Source: Staphylococcus condimenti
GTDB lineage: Bacteria; Bacillota; Bacilli; Staphylococcales; Staphylococcaceae
DNA: 64,000 nt
Assembly: GCF_001618885.1 (NCBI RefSeq)
Contig: NZ_CP015114.1
Coordinates: 1,612,001-1,676,000, forward strand
Reading direction: 5' to 3'
Positions within the stretch are counted from its first letter, which is position 1. Each line of letters starts with the position of its first letter. The translations under genes were made by a program, and so were the position numbers. Below the pieces are notes generated by a model that was not told where the DNA came from, searched no databases, and saw only the letters and a list, made by a program, of their open reading frames with translations. This document shows, piece after piece, positions 33,497 to 43,433 of this stretch.

Positions 33497-35758
33497 TTAA
33501 TTGCGTAATGGTTTGCCAGTTTCAAGCATGTGGCTGATACGTTCATAAGTCTTTTTCGTTTTCAGCAATTCTATAAAGTTTTCTTTTTCTAAAGTTTGAA
33601 TATAGCGCTGGTTGACGAAGGTATTGCGCGGTAGGTCTCCGCCTGCTAGGACTGTTGCGATACGTGATGCGATATTGTAATCATGTTCACTGATAAAGTG
33701 ACCTTTTACTTGTGCATCTAATTGACCTTCAGCATTCGCTTTGAAGTCTTCACCTAATGCAATATATTGTTGTTTAGTTGCAGGAATGTAGTTAGTATCT
33801 GCTTCGAATTGAGCGCGTTTCAGTGCAACTTCCACACGTTTTTCTTTGTTGAAGATAACTGTATCTGTATCGCGTAAATAGCCGTACCGTTGTGCTTCAT
33901 AAGCGTTTGTAGACACTTTCGCGAAACCGATATTCATCAATACTTTAGACATGCTCGCTTGTTTATCATCTGCTTTATGAGAGGTGCTGAGAATACGATC
34001 TGCCATTTCAGCTAAACCACCGCCACTTGGCAGTAAACCTACACCCGCTTCAACAAGTCCGATATATGTCTCGCTTGCTGCGACTACGAATGGAGAATAA
34101 AGAACAAGTTCACACCCTCCGCCGAGTGCACGGCCCTGTACAGCTGTAACGACTGGTTTTAAGCTGTATTTCAAGCGGTTGAAGCTATAATGTAATTTCT
34201 CGATAGCATCTCCAATTGCATTATCAACAACATTATCTTCATGTGCTTTTTTCATTTGGTACAAGTTAGCACCGACACTGAAGTTATTACCATCAGCGTA
34301 AATGACCATGCTTGAGAAATCTTGGTTTTCCAACATATCAATCGCTTCTACTAAATCATCATTGAAATCATCTGTAATCACATTATTTTTACTTTGTAAT
34401 TTCAGTAATAATTGATCACCATTTGCGATAGATAATTTAGAGTCTCGATTATCCCAGATTTCTTCATCAACAAAGTCAGAAACAGGTGCTACATTTTCAA
34501 TACTTTCACCAGCTTCATAGAAATTACCATCGATATCATCTAACCATTCAGGTAAGTCTCCGAGTTCGTCTTCGATACGTGATTTAACTCGGTCAAATCC
34601 TATCAAGTCCCATAATTGGAAAGGACCTAGTTTCCAGTTGAATCCCCATACCATAGCACGGTCGATATCTCTGAAATCATCTGATGCTTTCGGTACATTT
34701 TTTGCTGAATAATAGAAGTTGTTACGCAATGTTTCCCACAAGAACTTGCCAGCTTTATCATCGGCTTCAAAAATGACATCTAAATTATGTTTCAAGTCTT
34801 TATTAAATTCTGCTAAAATCGGCAATTGAGGTTGATCGACTGGAAGATAATCTCCTGTTTCAGGGTCATAGACTAAACGTTGTTTCTTTTCTTTATCTTT
34901 TTTATAGAAACCTTGTTTTGTCTTACGGCCTAATGCACCAGCTTCATATAACTTATTCGGCAATTCAGCTTCTTGGAAATAAGGTGCTTCATCCGGAACT
35001 TGTTGTAAACCTTTAATTACAGAAACAGCGATGTCTAAACCGACCAAATCTGTCAGCGCATAAGTTCCTGTTTTAGGACGTCCTATGGCTTTGCCTGTCA
35101 GGGCATCGACTTCTGTAATAGAGAAGCCGTCTTGTTCTGCGCGATACATGACATCGTTCATAGAATGTGTACCGATACGGTTTGCTACGAAACCAGGAAC
35201 ATCATGAGCGATAACGACACCTTTACCTAATACATTCGTTGCGAAATCGCTGATTTCTTCGATGACGCTTGGGTCAGTTGCTTCTGTTGGTATCACTTCG
35301 ACTAATTTCATAATACGTGGTGGATTAAAGAAATGAAGTCCGAAGAAACGTGATTTGTCTGCTGAATCGAATGATTTTGCGATTGCGTTAATGGGAATAC
35401 CTGATGTATTTGTCGCAAAAAGTGCATCTGCTTTGGCATGTTTTGTGACTGCTTGCCATACTTGGTGTTTAATATCTATATCTTCTTTGACTGCTTCAAT
35501 ATATAAATCAGCATCATCATTTTCTAAATCCTCATTGAAATTACCATAGGTTAAGTTATCCGCCAGACTTAAATCAAAAAGTAGAGGACGTTTCTTATCT
35601 GTGATAGTTTCATATGCTTTTTTGGAAATTTTATTAGGATCATCTTTATCTACTACAATATCTAGTAATTTAACTTTTAAGCCTGCATTGACTAATACTG
35701 CCGCCAATTGAGCGCCCATTGTACCAGCACCTAAGACGGTTACTTTTCTGATTGTCAT
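33497..35758 (-). CDS. fadB: FadB, 3-hydroxyacyl-CoA dehydrogenase / enoyl-CoA hydratase
   Basis: About 753 residues, bifunctional. The N-terminal 3-hydroxyacyl-CoA dehydrogenase begins TVLGAGTMGAQLAAVLVNAG (NAD-binding) with HFFNPPRIMKLVEVI containing the catalytic His, and a C-terminal dimerisation domain. The C-terminal enoyl-CoA hydratase/isomerase part contains AVQGRALGGGCELVL and VEAGVGLLPSGGGLAEM. The order (dehydrogenase first) is the Gram-positive FadN/FadB type, not the E. coli FadB order. Start ATG 35758: AGGAGG is 7 nt upstream, while the ATG at 35764 is only 1 nt from it. Confidence 0.9.
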   Translation of the reverse strand: MTIRKVTVLGAGTMGAQLAAVLVNAGLKVKLLDIVVDKDDPNKISKKAYETITDKKRPLLFDLSLADNLTYGNFNEDLENDDADLYIEAVKEDIDIKHQVWQAVTKHAKADALFATNTSGIPINAIAKSFDSADKSRFFGLHFFNPPRIMKLVEVIPTEATDPSVIEEISDFATNVLGKGVVIAHDVPGFVANRIGTHSMNDVMYRAEQDGFSITEVDALTGKAIGRPKTGTYALTDLVGLDIAVSVIKGLQQVPDEAPYFQEAELPNKLYEAGALGRKTKQGFYKKDKEKKQRLVYDPETGDYLPVDQPQLPILAEFNKDLKHNLDVIFEADDKAGKFLWETLRNNFYYSAKNVPKASDDFRDIDRAMVWGFNWKLGPFQLWDLIGFDRVKSRIEDELGDLPEWLDDIDGNFYEAGESIENVAPVSDFVDEEIWDNRDSKLSIANGDQLLLKLQSKNNVITDDFNDDLVEAIDMLENQDFSSMVIYADGNNFSVGANLYQMKKAHEDNVVDNAIGDAIEKLHYSFNRLKYSLKPVVTAVQGRALGGGCELVLYSPFVVAASETYIGLVEAGVGLLPSGGGLAEMADRILSTSHKADDKQASMSKVLMNIGFAKVSTNAYEAQRYGYLRDTDTVIFNKEKRVEVALKRAQFEADTNYIPATKQQYIALGEDFKANAEGQLDAQVKGHFISEHDYNIASRIATVLAGGDLPRNTFVNQRYIQTLEKENFIELLKTKKTYERISHMLETGKPLRN

Positions 35759-35803
35759 ATTCATTCCTCCTGTTTTGTGAGTGTACTTTTGTATAGCTGA
35801 GAA

Positions 35804-37012
35804 TTAAACAAAAGCTGAATCTCCAGTAAGGGCACGTCCGATAACAAGCGCGTTGATTTCATGTGTTCCTTCATACGTATAAACGGCTTCTGCATCTGAG
35901 AAGAAACGTGCAATATCATATTCACCAGCTAAGATACCATTGCCTCCTGTGATGCCGCGTCCCATGGCAGCTGATTCTCGGTATCTTAAAGCATTCATCA
36001 TTTTAGCTGCTGATGTCGCAACTTCATCATATTCACCATGTTCTTGCATACGTGCTAACGCTGCACATGTTGACATTGCTTGTGCTAAGTTGCCTTGAAT
36101 CATTGCTAATTTTTCTTGTACGAGTTGATAATTACTAAGTGATTTTCCGAATTGTTTACGTTGTTTTACATAATCTAATGTAGCGCGTAATGTTCCAGCT
36201 ATACCGCCTGTTGCCATATATGCTACACCTGCACGTGTTGAATATAGGATTTTTGCAATGTCTTTAAAGCTGTTGATATTTTGCAGGCGGTCTTCTTCAC
36301 TGACTTCTACATTTTTTAAAGTAATGAGTGCATTCGGCACGATACGTAAAGCAATTTTATCTTGTAGTACTTCAATATCAACACCATCTTGTTCAGGTCT
36401 GACAACGAAGCAGACAGGTTTTCCAGTTTCTTTGTTTACCGCAAAGACAGGAATAACATCTGCCACATTCGCTCCGCCGATCCATTTTTTAGAACCATTA
36501 ATGACCCATTTATCGCCTTTCTTTTCAGCAATAGTTTCTAAACCGCCGGCTACATCGGAACCATGATCGGGCTCTGTCAGTGCGAAGCATGTGCGTAATT
36601 CATGTGACTGCAATTTTGGAACATATTTCGCAACTTGTTCTTTGCTGCCGCCGAATAAAAAGGCATTATGACCTAAGCCTTGATGGACACCTAATAAAGT
36701 GATGAGCGATACATCAAAGCGTCCGATAGTATATGACATAAAGAATTGGAAAAGTTGGCTTGGTGTTTTCGCACCTTCACGTCCTTCATAAAGAAGCGGG
36801 TTAGTGAAGTATTGTAATTTCCCCATTTCCTCAAAGAAATCTTCAGGAATCGTTGCATCTGCCCAATGTCTGTTGATATCTTTGCGGAATTTGCTTTCTA
36901 AAACATCATCCATTTGTTTAAGTAGCTTTACTTCTCCATCTGTTAATCCTTTGGAAATATTCATAATATCTTCTGGATAAAGTTCTTTTAACACTTCTTC
37001 TTTATTGCTCAT
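35804..37012 (-). CDS. fadE: FadE, acyl-CoA dehydrogenase
   Basis: 402-residue flavin-dependent acyl-CoA dehydrogenase, first oxidation of beta-oxidation. Seen: CFALTEPDHGSDVAGG and WVINGSKKWIGGA (FAD/substrate strands), RKQFGKSLSNYQLVQEKLA, and the C-terminal YTYEGTHEINALVIGRALTG with the catalytic Glu of the glutaryl-CoA dehydrogenase-like subgroup (YEGT). AGGGGGA precedes the ATG. A cre site lies in the 79-nt gap before the gene, unlike the short gaps elsewhere in the operon. Confidence 0.9.
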   Translation of the reverse strand: MSNKEEVLKELYPEDIMNISKGLTDGEVKLLKQMDDVLESKFRKDINRHWADATIPEDFFEEMGKLQYFTNPLLYEGREGAKTPSQLFQFFMSYTIGRFDVSLITLLGVHQGLGHNAFLFGGSKEQVAKYVPKLQSHELRTCFALTEPDHGSDVAGGLETIAEKKGDKWVINGSKKWIGGANVADVIPVFAVNKETGKPVCFVVRPEQDGVDIEVLQDKIALRIVPNALITLKNVEVSEEDRLQNINSFKDIAKILYSTRAGVAYMATGGIAGTLRATLDYVKQRKQFGKSLSNYQLVQEKLAMIQGNLAQAMSTCAALARMQEHGEYDEVATSAAKMMNALRYRESAAMGRGITGGNGILAGEYDIARFFSDAEAVYTYEGTHEINALVIGRALTGDSAFV

Positions 37013-37060
37013 AGTAAAATCCCCCTTATTTGAAGGTGAGTAAGCGATACAAAGTTTAAT

Positions 37061-37074
37061 TGTAAACGCTTACA
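37061..37074. promoter_or_regulatory. cre site between fadD and fadE
   Basis: TGTAAACGCTTACA, a perfectly palindromic match to the CcpA-binding consensus, inside the fad operon, 49 nt upstream of fadE. It could block elongation or govern an internal promoter. Confidence 0.75.
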
Positions 37075-37091
37075 TAACCTTGTAAAAATTT

Positions 37092-38609
37092 TTACTGATT
37101 GGCTTCCAAGTGATTTTTAGCTTTTTCATTCATAATTTCAGTAATTCTTAATTTATCTGGTTTTTGAGTTGAATTTAAAGGCATTGTTTCAACTACTTCA
37201 TACATCTTCGGTACTTTATAACCTGCTACATATTCCCGCATATGTGCATCTAATTTTTCTTCGAAGTCTGGATCTTCTTCTCGTAAGATAACAGCAGCTC
37301 CGATAGATTCTCCAAATTTTGGATCGTTGTATCCAACGACAACACAACGGTCAACGAGCGGATGTTTTGCTAAAGCTGTTTCAACTTCAGAAGGGATGAC
37401 ATTTTCTCCTCCTGTAATAATCATTTCTTTTTTACGGTCAATGATATACAAGTCGCCGTCTTCATCTTTCTTCGCTAAATCACCAGTTAATAGATAGCCG
37501 TCTTGTAGAATTTCAGCTGTTTCCTCTGCACGGTTCCAATAGCCTGGAGTAACGTTTCGTGCTTTGATTGCAAGCTCTCCGATTTCGCCTGTTTCTACTT
37601 CATTATGGTCGTCATCTAAAATACGCGCATCAACGAACATCACGGCTTTTCCGATACTCATTGGTTTTGCTTGTGCGTTGTCTGGAGTATTAACAACAAC
37701 CATAGGTGCTTCTGTTAGACCATAGCCGTTGATAATATTAATGCCGTATTTCTTGAATGCTTCTTGAATACTTGGAAGTGGGTGAGAACCGCCTTGAATG
37801 ACAAATTTGATATCTCTGAAATCTTCAGGGTTAAAGTTGTCTTGACGAATCGTGCTGTAATACATAGTAGGTATCAAGATGAGGAAATCTGGTTTGTATT
37901 TGGCAATCATTTGGTTCATTGCTTCACCTTCGAAATAGCGTTGTAAAACTAATGTTGCACCTGCCATCATAGATGGTAAGACAGTATCATTTAAACCAAG
38001 CACATGAAACATCGGTGTACTGATAATTGTAGTGAAATCTGAGTTGAGTCGATAAGTGAGTTGGATGTTAGCGCCATTGTTCATAAAGGATTCATAGGAG
38101 AACATGACACCTTTTGGTGTACCAGTTGTACCACTTGTATAAATTAATGCAGCAGTATCATCGGGTTCAACAGAAATTGATTGATATGGACGATGATGTT
38201 TCGGATTTGTAATTTCATCATAGTCTTTTGAATCGATATCCATATGCAACAATTCTGGATCCACAAGTGAAAGCGAGCTTAAATGTTTTTCTGCATAGAA
38301 AAGAAGTTTTACTCCAGAATCTTCTACGATACTTGCGATTTCTTTCGGGTTGAGTCGCCAATTCATCGGTAAGAATATAATACCTGTCTTGAAAGAAGCT
38401 GCCATTAAATCAATAACAGACACATCATTTGGTGCAAAAATACCGACAACATCTCCGTGTTTGAGACCTTGGTCTGTGAGATAGTTTGCTAAATTTTCAG
38501 CGCGTATATTCAAGTCTTGATATGTCCATTCTGTTCCTTTAAACGGGTCAATCACTGCGGGTTTTTCTTCGTCAAAATCTGATCTTGTTTTAATCCAATC
38601 GAAATTCAT
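37092..38609 (-). CDS. fadD: FadD, long-chain acyl-CoA synthetase
   Basis: 505-residue AMP-forming acyl-CoA ligase activating fatty acids. AMP-binding motif IYTSGTTGTPKGV (near residue 155), GYGLTEAP (A5-like), YLLTGDLAKKDEDGDLYIIDRKKEMIITGGENV (A7-A8) and the C-terminal catalytic Lys in STQKPDKLRIT. Between fadX (29 nt upstream) and fadE. GGGGG precedes the ATG. Confidence 0.9.
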   Translation of the reverse strand: MNFDWIKTRSDFDEEKPAVIDPFKGTEWTYQDLNIRAENLANYLTDQGLKHGDVVGIFAPNDVSVIDLMAASFKTGIIFLPMNWRLNPKEIASIVEDSGVKLLFYAEKHLSSLSLVDPELLHMDIDSKDYDEITNPKHHRPYQSISVEPDDTAALIYTSGTTGTPKGVMFSYESFMNNGANIQLTYRLNSDFTTIISTPMFHVLGLNDTVLPSMMAGATLVLQRYFEGEAMNQMIAKYKPDFLILIPTMYYSTIRQDNFNPEDFRDIKFVIQGGSHPLPSIQEAFKKYGINIINGYGLTEAPMVVVNTPDNAQAKPMSIGKAVMFVDARILDDDHNEVETGEIGELAIKARNVTPGYWNRAEETAEILQDGYLLTGDLAKKDEDGDLYIIDRKKEMIITGGENVIPSEVETALAKHPLVDRCVVVGYNDPKFGESIGAAVILREEDPDFEEKLDAHMREYVAGYKVPKMYEVVETMPLNSTQKPDKLRITEIMNEKAKNHLEANQ

Positions 38610-38638
38610 AAGTATACCCCCTTATCTTTTTACATACT

Positions 38639-40195
38639 TCAATGAATTGATCGTGCTAATAATCCCCATTGTTCTTGATAAATCGTGTGGTCAATCGTTT
38701 TCAAATCTTTTGCGATTAACGGTTTGAAACCCATTTGTTGAATAATATCTTTTTCTAAATTAAGACCTGGTGCTATTTCTATTAAAGTTAAACCCTCATC
38801 TCGCAGCTCAAAAACAGCGCGGTCGGTTACAATATAAACTTCTTGGTTCAAAGTCTTAGCGTATGATGCGTTGAAGTCGATGTTGCTGACTTCAGGTATG
38901 AATTTTTGGGTTGTACCTTCTTCGATGACTTCTAGTTGTTCATCTTTGATTGTTAGTTGACTTCTAGCAACTAAACTTCCAGAAAAAATAATACGCTGAA
39001 CAGATTGGCTGATGTCTATAAATCCTCCGCAACCATTCATTCGATTGCCGAAATAAGAAACATTTACATTACCATTCTGGTCAATTTCTGCAAAGCTGAG
39101 ATAAGCGACTGATATACCTCCGTTGTAAATAAAATCCCAAGTTTGATCATGCGGTAAACGGAAATCGAAGTTAGCATTCATTCCAAAATGTTTTCCGCTG
39201 CCGATAAATCCGCCGAAAATTCCTATATCTTGAACAGGCTGCACTTGATGTTCGACATTTTCTTCATACAATAAATTAGATAATTCATTGTTGATACCAA
39301 AACCAATACTAATCGTGTCTCCTTCATTTAAAAACTGTGCTGCCCGGCGCAAGATTGTTTTTCTTGTGTTAAACGGGAGGGGAGGATCGATGCGTTTTTT
39401 CGTTGTTCCCTCTCCTGAAAAAACAGGATCATAGTCTGTTTGGATGAGTTGTCTATGATGTTTGGAATCACCAACGACATATACATAATCAACAAGTGAA
39501 CCAGGTATAAAGACATCATCAGGGTTTATATCGGGTGTATCGATAATTTCTTTTACCTGTACAATCACGGTACCATGGGTGGACTTTGCATTGAGCGCAA
39601 CGCTGTAGCCTTCTGATAAATAAGCTTCTTGCGATACATAAATGTTGCCTTGCTTATCTGCATACGTACCTCTTAATAAAGCAACATCAACAGACGGCAA
39701 CTGATAGTGCAAATAGTCTTCATTTTCTATGTTTAAAAATGTGACAAGTTGCTCAGTCGTCTTTTCGTTTGTGCGTCCTCCCTTATAACGCGGATCAATC
39801 GTGGTGTTTAATCCAATCTTAGTAATAACCCCAGGTAAGATTGAATTAGTTTGTCTATAATGTGTTGCGATTACACCTTGCGGTAAAAAGTATGCCTCTA
39901 TCTCATTGTTTTTAATAGCTTCTGCAGTTTTTGGAGAAGCAGTCATAATACTCATGATAATCCGTGAAATCATTCCCCGTTCCACGAAATCATCAAGTTC
40001 TGGTTCTAACCCCATACTGCTGATATCATTTGCATTAATAAAAGTCAGTTCTTTAGGAGAACCGGTTTTATCATAGGTGTCTAGTAAATTTCTTAGAAGT
40101 TCAGCAGGTAAATTAGAAACAGTTAAAGCAGCAACCCCGATTACATCGCCATCTTTCACAATGTGCTGTAAATCTTGCCATTTTATTTGTTCCAT
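38639..40195 (-). CDS. fadX: FadX, acyl-CoA transferase (propionate/acetate CoA-transferase type)
   Basis: 518-residue family I CoA-transferase with fused alpha and beta parts, as in propionate and acetate CoA-transferases. Probably moves CoA between acyl and short acids during fatty acid use. The catalytic Glu lies in the C-terminal half, in the region FGINNELSNLL. First gene of the fadXDEBA operon; AAAGGGG lies about 8 nt upstream of the ATG. A cre-like site sits 47-60 nt upstream. Confidence 0.88.
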   Translation of the reverse strand: MEQIKWQDLQHIVKDGDVIGVAALTVSNLPAELLRNLLDTYDKTGSPKELTFINANDISSMGLEPELDDFVERGMISRIIMSIMTASPKTAEAIKNNEIEAYFLPQGVIATHYRQTNSILPGVITKIGLNTTIDPRYKGGRTNEKTTEQLVTFLNIENEDYLHYQLPSVDVALLRGTYADKQGNIYVSQEAYLSEGYSVALNAKSTHGTVIVQVKEIIDTPDINPDDVFIPGSLVDYVYVVGDSKHHRQLIQTDYDPVFSGEGTTKKRIDPPLPFNTRKTILRRAAQFLNEGDTISIGFGINNELSNLLYEENVEHQVQPVQDIGIFGGFIGSGKHFGMNANFDFRLPHDQTWDFIYNGGISVAYLSFAEIDQNGNVNVSYFGNRMNGCGGFIDISQSVQRIIFSGSLVARSQLTIKDEQLEVIEEGTTQKFIPEVSNIDFNASYAKTLNQEVYIVTDRAVFELRDEGLTLIEIAPGLNLEKDIIQQMGFKPLIAKDLKTIDHTIYQEQWGLLARSIH

Positions 40196-40241
40196 AAAAA
40201 GACCCCTTTGCTTTTTATTTTAGAACCCCCTTTTTCGAATA

Positions 40242-40255
40242 TGTAAACCCTTACA
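40242..40255. promoter_or_regulatory. cre-like site before fadX
   Basis: TGTAAACCCTTACA, one central mismatch to a cre palindrome (CG to CC), in the divergent region 40196-40562. The rest of this 367-nt region is AT-rich, with divergent promoters expected but no RNA gene seen. Confidence 0.55.
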
Positions 40256-40562
40256 AAAAATATAACATATGAACAAAAAATGTAAAAATAAAAAGACATT
40301 CAATTCAGAAAATTGTTTCAATTTATAGATGAAAACCTTGAAAATACAATCATTTGGAAAGATATAATCAAAAAACTCAATAAATAGTTTTACATGCAAT
40401 AAGCTAATACTTATTGACTAATTGTATATTAGAAATGGTAAGTTACATTTTTAATGATTTTTTACTGTTTTTATTTTTACAAACTTTACAATAAATTTAA
40501 ATAGCGTTAAATTTTGTAATATCTTATGTTATAATTTGGGCAAATTGGGTGAGGTGTTAAAC

Positions 40563-40724
40563 GTGAGAAAACTGATTATGGCGCTATTACCGCTATTTAT
40601 TTTATTTAAAATCAGAGGTTATTTTTTAAAACAAGAAAATCAAAAGTTTGATGAAATTGATATCGAATCAGATGAAGATAGACACCATGATGAAGAAGAT
40701 GAACAAATAAATTCTGTTATTTAG
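40563..40724 (+). CDS. Small membrane protein ahead of the teichoic acid polymerase
   Basis: 53 residues: a hydrophobic segment (VRKLIMALLPLFILFKI) followed by a highly acidic tail ending DEDRHHDEEDEQINSVI. GTG at 40563 is preferred because GTGAGGTG ends 7 nt upstream; the frame stays open a further nine codons to TTG at 40536, a less likely start. It precedes the TagF-like gene by 16 nt and is probably cotranscribed with it. No family recognised; an accessory role in polymer synthesis is guesswork. Confidence 0.65.
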   Translation: MRKLIMALLPLFILFKIRGYFLKQENQKFDEIDIESDEDRHHDEEDEQINSVI

Positions 40725-40740
40725 TTGAAGGGAGTCATCT

Positions 40741-43296
40741 ATGATTTTAGAAGAAATTAAAAACAAATTAACAAGAAAATTTGAAATAGGTCATATTTAT
40801 GTAGGCGATGAGTCAATTTTTTTAACGTGTCGCTTAGAAAACTTTATTAACTTTAATGCTAAAAAATTTGAAGTTGCTGTGAATGGTAAAAAAATTCCGT
40901 TTGAAATCACTTCGAAACATCCACACGAGTTGGTAGTGATGTTAAAAACTGATGAAATCATCAATCAAAGAGACGCTCAAAAAATTACCTTTTCATTAAA
41001 TGGAAAACAGTTGTGGATTACTGCTGCAAATAAATTGAAACACATTTATCAAGTAGGAAATACCTTATATCAAGTTAATGTAGCTAAAGCAATTTCCATA
41101 AAACCGTATAATACAGGTCATGATGTTATTGATGAGCCGGTAAAATTATCATTAACTCCAAAAAAAGATGAGAAGTTATCAGTAGTAAGTGATAAAAAGA
41201 TTGAGGGACTTTTACTGATTAACCAAAACCATATGAAAACACTGGACATTCGTAACGGTGAACTTAATTATACTTATATCCAAGATAAGATTAAAAAAGA
41301 ATCATTTTTAATCTATGCAGTAGAGGATACGAATATCTACCCCGTACAAATTAACGAAGCTGTAGATGTTCCATATTACTTTATGTCATATAGATGGTGG
41401 GGCAATACTTTAAACATTACTAGAGATTATTATAAGGTTGGAAGAATAGATATTAGTCAATTAATCGATGATGATGTGATTAATTTATCATTTCAATCCT
41501 TTGATGCCACAGGAAAAGATGATCAAATTGAAGTCGGTGTAGTCAACTTTGATTATACAGATGTAATTCCGTTACCGACATTTACATCTTTGCGCAAAAT
41601 TTCAGTTAAGATTCCTATTTCTTTATTAACTACACCTAAACGTAAGAAATTATTTATACGCATTGATGGTAAAACGTATTTGTTGAGAGGCAAAATAAAA
41701 CCGTATTCAGGGTATCGACAAATTGATTCAGAATTGTATAGGCTAACTGTTTCAGAACATTACGGTGTAACGATTGCGCATAAAAAACCGAAAATTAGAT
41801 CAGGTGTTAATACTGTAGAGGAAGACGAACTTAATATTTATTTCCAACCTCATGAAGTTTATCGTCATTGTGATTATTATTTAACATTTGAAGAAAGAGA
41901 ATCCGCAAATCAATATCAGATTCCAATTCGTAGAGGCGAACAAGATATTCCGATTGATTATGCAGCCTTAAATCAATTACTCACTAAAAAGAAATCAATT
42001 ATCGATGTGTTTATCACAATTTATGATGGTGACGAGTTAGTGAGAAAAGATAAAATTAAATTCAAAGAAGGCATTTATAAAAAAGACAGTGTGTATACAT
42101 TGAAAAAATATAAAGAAGGCAATTATACAACGTTCTTTATGCTGACATTGACACCATTTAAAAATATTAAGTTTGAAACATTTGAACTAAGTGATGCACA
42201 AATTAAAATATTAAACGACAACAACGTTAAAAACGATAATATTTGGATGGTTGGTGAACGTACGGATACTGCACAAGAAAGCGGCATTCAATTTTTTGAA
42301 TGGTTGCAACAACATACAGACGCAGATGTTTATTATGTAATAGATGGCGATTCTGAAGATTATCAAGATATTAAACATATGAAAAATATATTACGTTTCG
42401 GTTCGGATGAACACTTGAAAATTGCAGCTCAGGCTAAAGTAGTGATGAGTACACATGATATTGAAAATATTATGCCTTATAAAGCAGCACCTGAATTCTG
42501 GGGTTATGAAGATACAATCAAAATCTTCTTGCAGCATGGCGTGTTAGGAAGAAAAAATGTTGAATATCATAAAAAATATTATGATGATTCATTTGATTTA
42601 TTCAATGTTTCAAGCGAATATGAAAAATACGATATCGTCGTAGATGAAATGGGTTATAAACCAGAAGAAATCGCTGTAACAGGATTGGCTCGATTTGACC
42701 GTTTACCGCTTAAACCAAAAAAACAATTGAAAAAAGTTTTGATTATGCCGACATGGCGTGATTGGTTGAATAGTAATGAAGCATTTGAAAAGAGTGAATA
42801 TTTATCACGCTATCTCAGCTTGGTTAACAGTGAAAAATTAAAAACGCTAAGTGAAGAGTATGATTTAGAAATCAACTTCTATCCCCATTATCGTGCTCAA
42901 CAGTTCTTCCAAGACTATTTGGCAGATGCTGAATTATCACATGTAAACTTTATCGAACTTGGTAAGAAATCAGTACAAGATTTATTAATTGAACATGATT
43001 TATTAATTACAGACTACAGTACTGTAAGTACTGACTTTAATTATATGGATAAACCAGTTATCTTCTATCATTTTGATGTCAGCCAATTTTTCCGAAAAGG
43101 TATTTTAAGACCGATAGATGAAACGTTTATTGGCGACATTGTCTATTCTGAAAATGAATTGATTTCTAAGATTTCGGATAAAATTAATAGTCAGAAACCT
43201 GCACATTATGATCGAAGCTTAATATTTGATCATATCGATCATCAAAACAGCCAACGTATTTATGATGAAATATGTGCTAAATTAAAAAAGAAATAA
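40741..43296 (+). CDS. TagF/TarL-type CDP-glycerol/ribitol poly(alditol phosphate) transferase
   Basis: 851 residues. The C-terminal half (about 500-850) is the CDP-glycerol glycerophosphotransferase domain: QHGVLGRKNVEYHKKYYDD, GLARFDRL, IMPTWRDWLN, FYPHYRAQ and LITDYSTVSTDFNYMDKPVIFYHFD with the family His and Asp/Ser motifs. The N-terminal half is beta-rich and unrecognised. It should transfer glycerol- or ribitol-phosphate units to a growing wall or membrane polymer. The two TagF-like genes are separated by a 135-nt hairpin region. AAGGGAG lies 8 nt upstream of the ATG. Confidence 0.82.
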   Translation: MILEEIKNKLTRKFEIGHIYVGDESIFLTCRLENFINFNAKKFEVAVNGKKIPFEITSKHPHELVVMLKTDEIINQRDAQKITFSLNGKQLWITAANKLKHIYQVGNTLYQVNVAKAISIKPYNTGHDVIDEPVKLSLTPKKDEKLSVVSDKKIEGLLLINQNHMKTLDIRNGELNYTYIQDKIKKESFLIYAVEDTNIYPVQINEAVDVPYYFMSYRWWGNTLNITRDYYKVGRIDISQLIDDDVINLSFQSFDATGKDDQIEVGVVNFDYTDVIPLPTFTSLRKISVKIPISLLTTPKRKKLFIRIDGKTYLLRGKIKPYSGYRQIDSELYRLTVSEHYGVTIAHKKPKIRSGVNTVEEDELNIYFQPHEVYRHCDYYLTFEERESANQYQIPIRRGEQDIPIDYAALNQLLTKKKSIIDVFITIYDGDELVRKDKIKFKEGIYKKDSVYTLKKYKEGNYTTFFMLTLTPFKNIKFETFELSDAQIKILNDNNVKNDNIWMVGERTDTAQESGIQFFEWLQQHTDADVYYVIDGDSEDYQDIKHMKNILRFGSDEHLKIAAQAKVVMSTHDIENIMPYKAAPEFWGYEDTIKIFLQHGVLGRKNVEYHKKYYDDSFDLFNVSSEYEKYDIVVDEMGYKPEEIAVTGLARFDRLPLKPKKQLKKVLIMPTWRDWLNSNEAFEKSEYLSRYLSLVNSEKLKTLSEEYDLEINFYPHYRAQQFFQDYLADAELSHVNFIELGKKSVQDLLIEHDLLITDYSTVSTDFNYMDKPVIFYHFDVSQFFRKGILRPIDETFIGDIVYSENELISKISDKINSQKPAHYDRSLIFDHIDHQNSQRIYDEICAKLKKK

Positions 43297-43347
43297 AGTA
43301 TGAATAACCAAAAATGAATATAAGTTACAGTAGTTGATGAGCTGCGT

Positions 43348-43392
43348 GGGAGCGAAAATTTGGAATCTGTTTTTGATTCCTGTATCGCTCCC
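43348..43392. repeat. Nested intergenic hairpin between the two TagF-like genes
   Basis: Outer arms GGGAGCGA (43348-43355) and TCGCTCCC (43385-43392) enclose inner arms GGAATC (43362-43367) and GATTCC (43375-43380). No clean T run follows, so it is more likely a small intergenic repeat or processing site than a simple terminator. Confidence 0.5.
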
Positions 43393-43433
43393 GCTTTAAA
43401 TTTTGTATTAGAGAAAGATGGAGTGAAGTAAGA

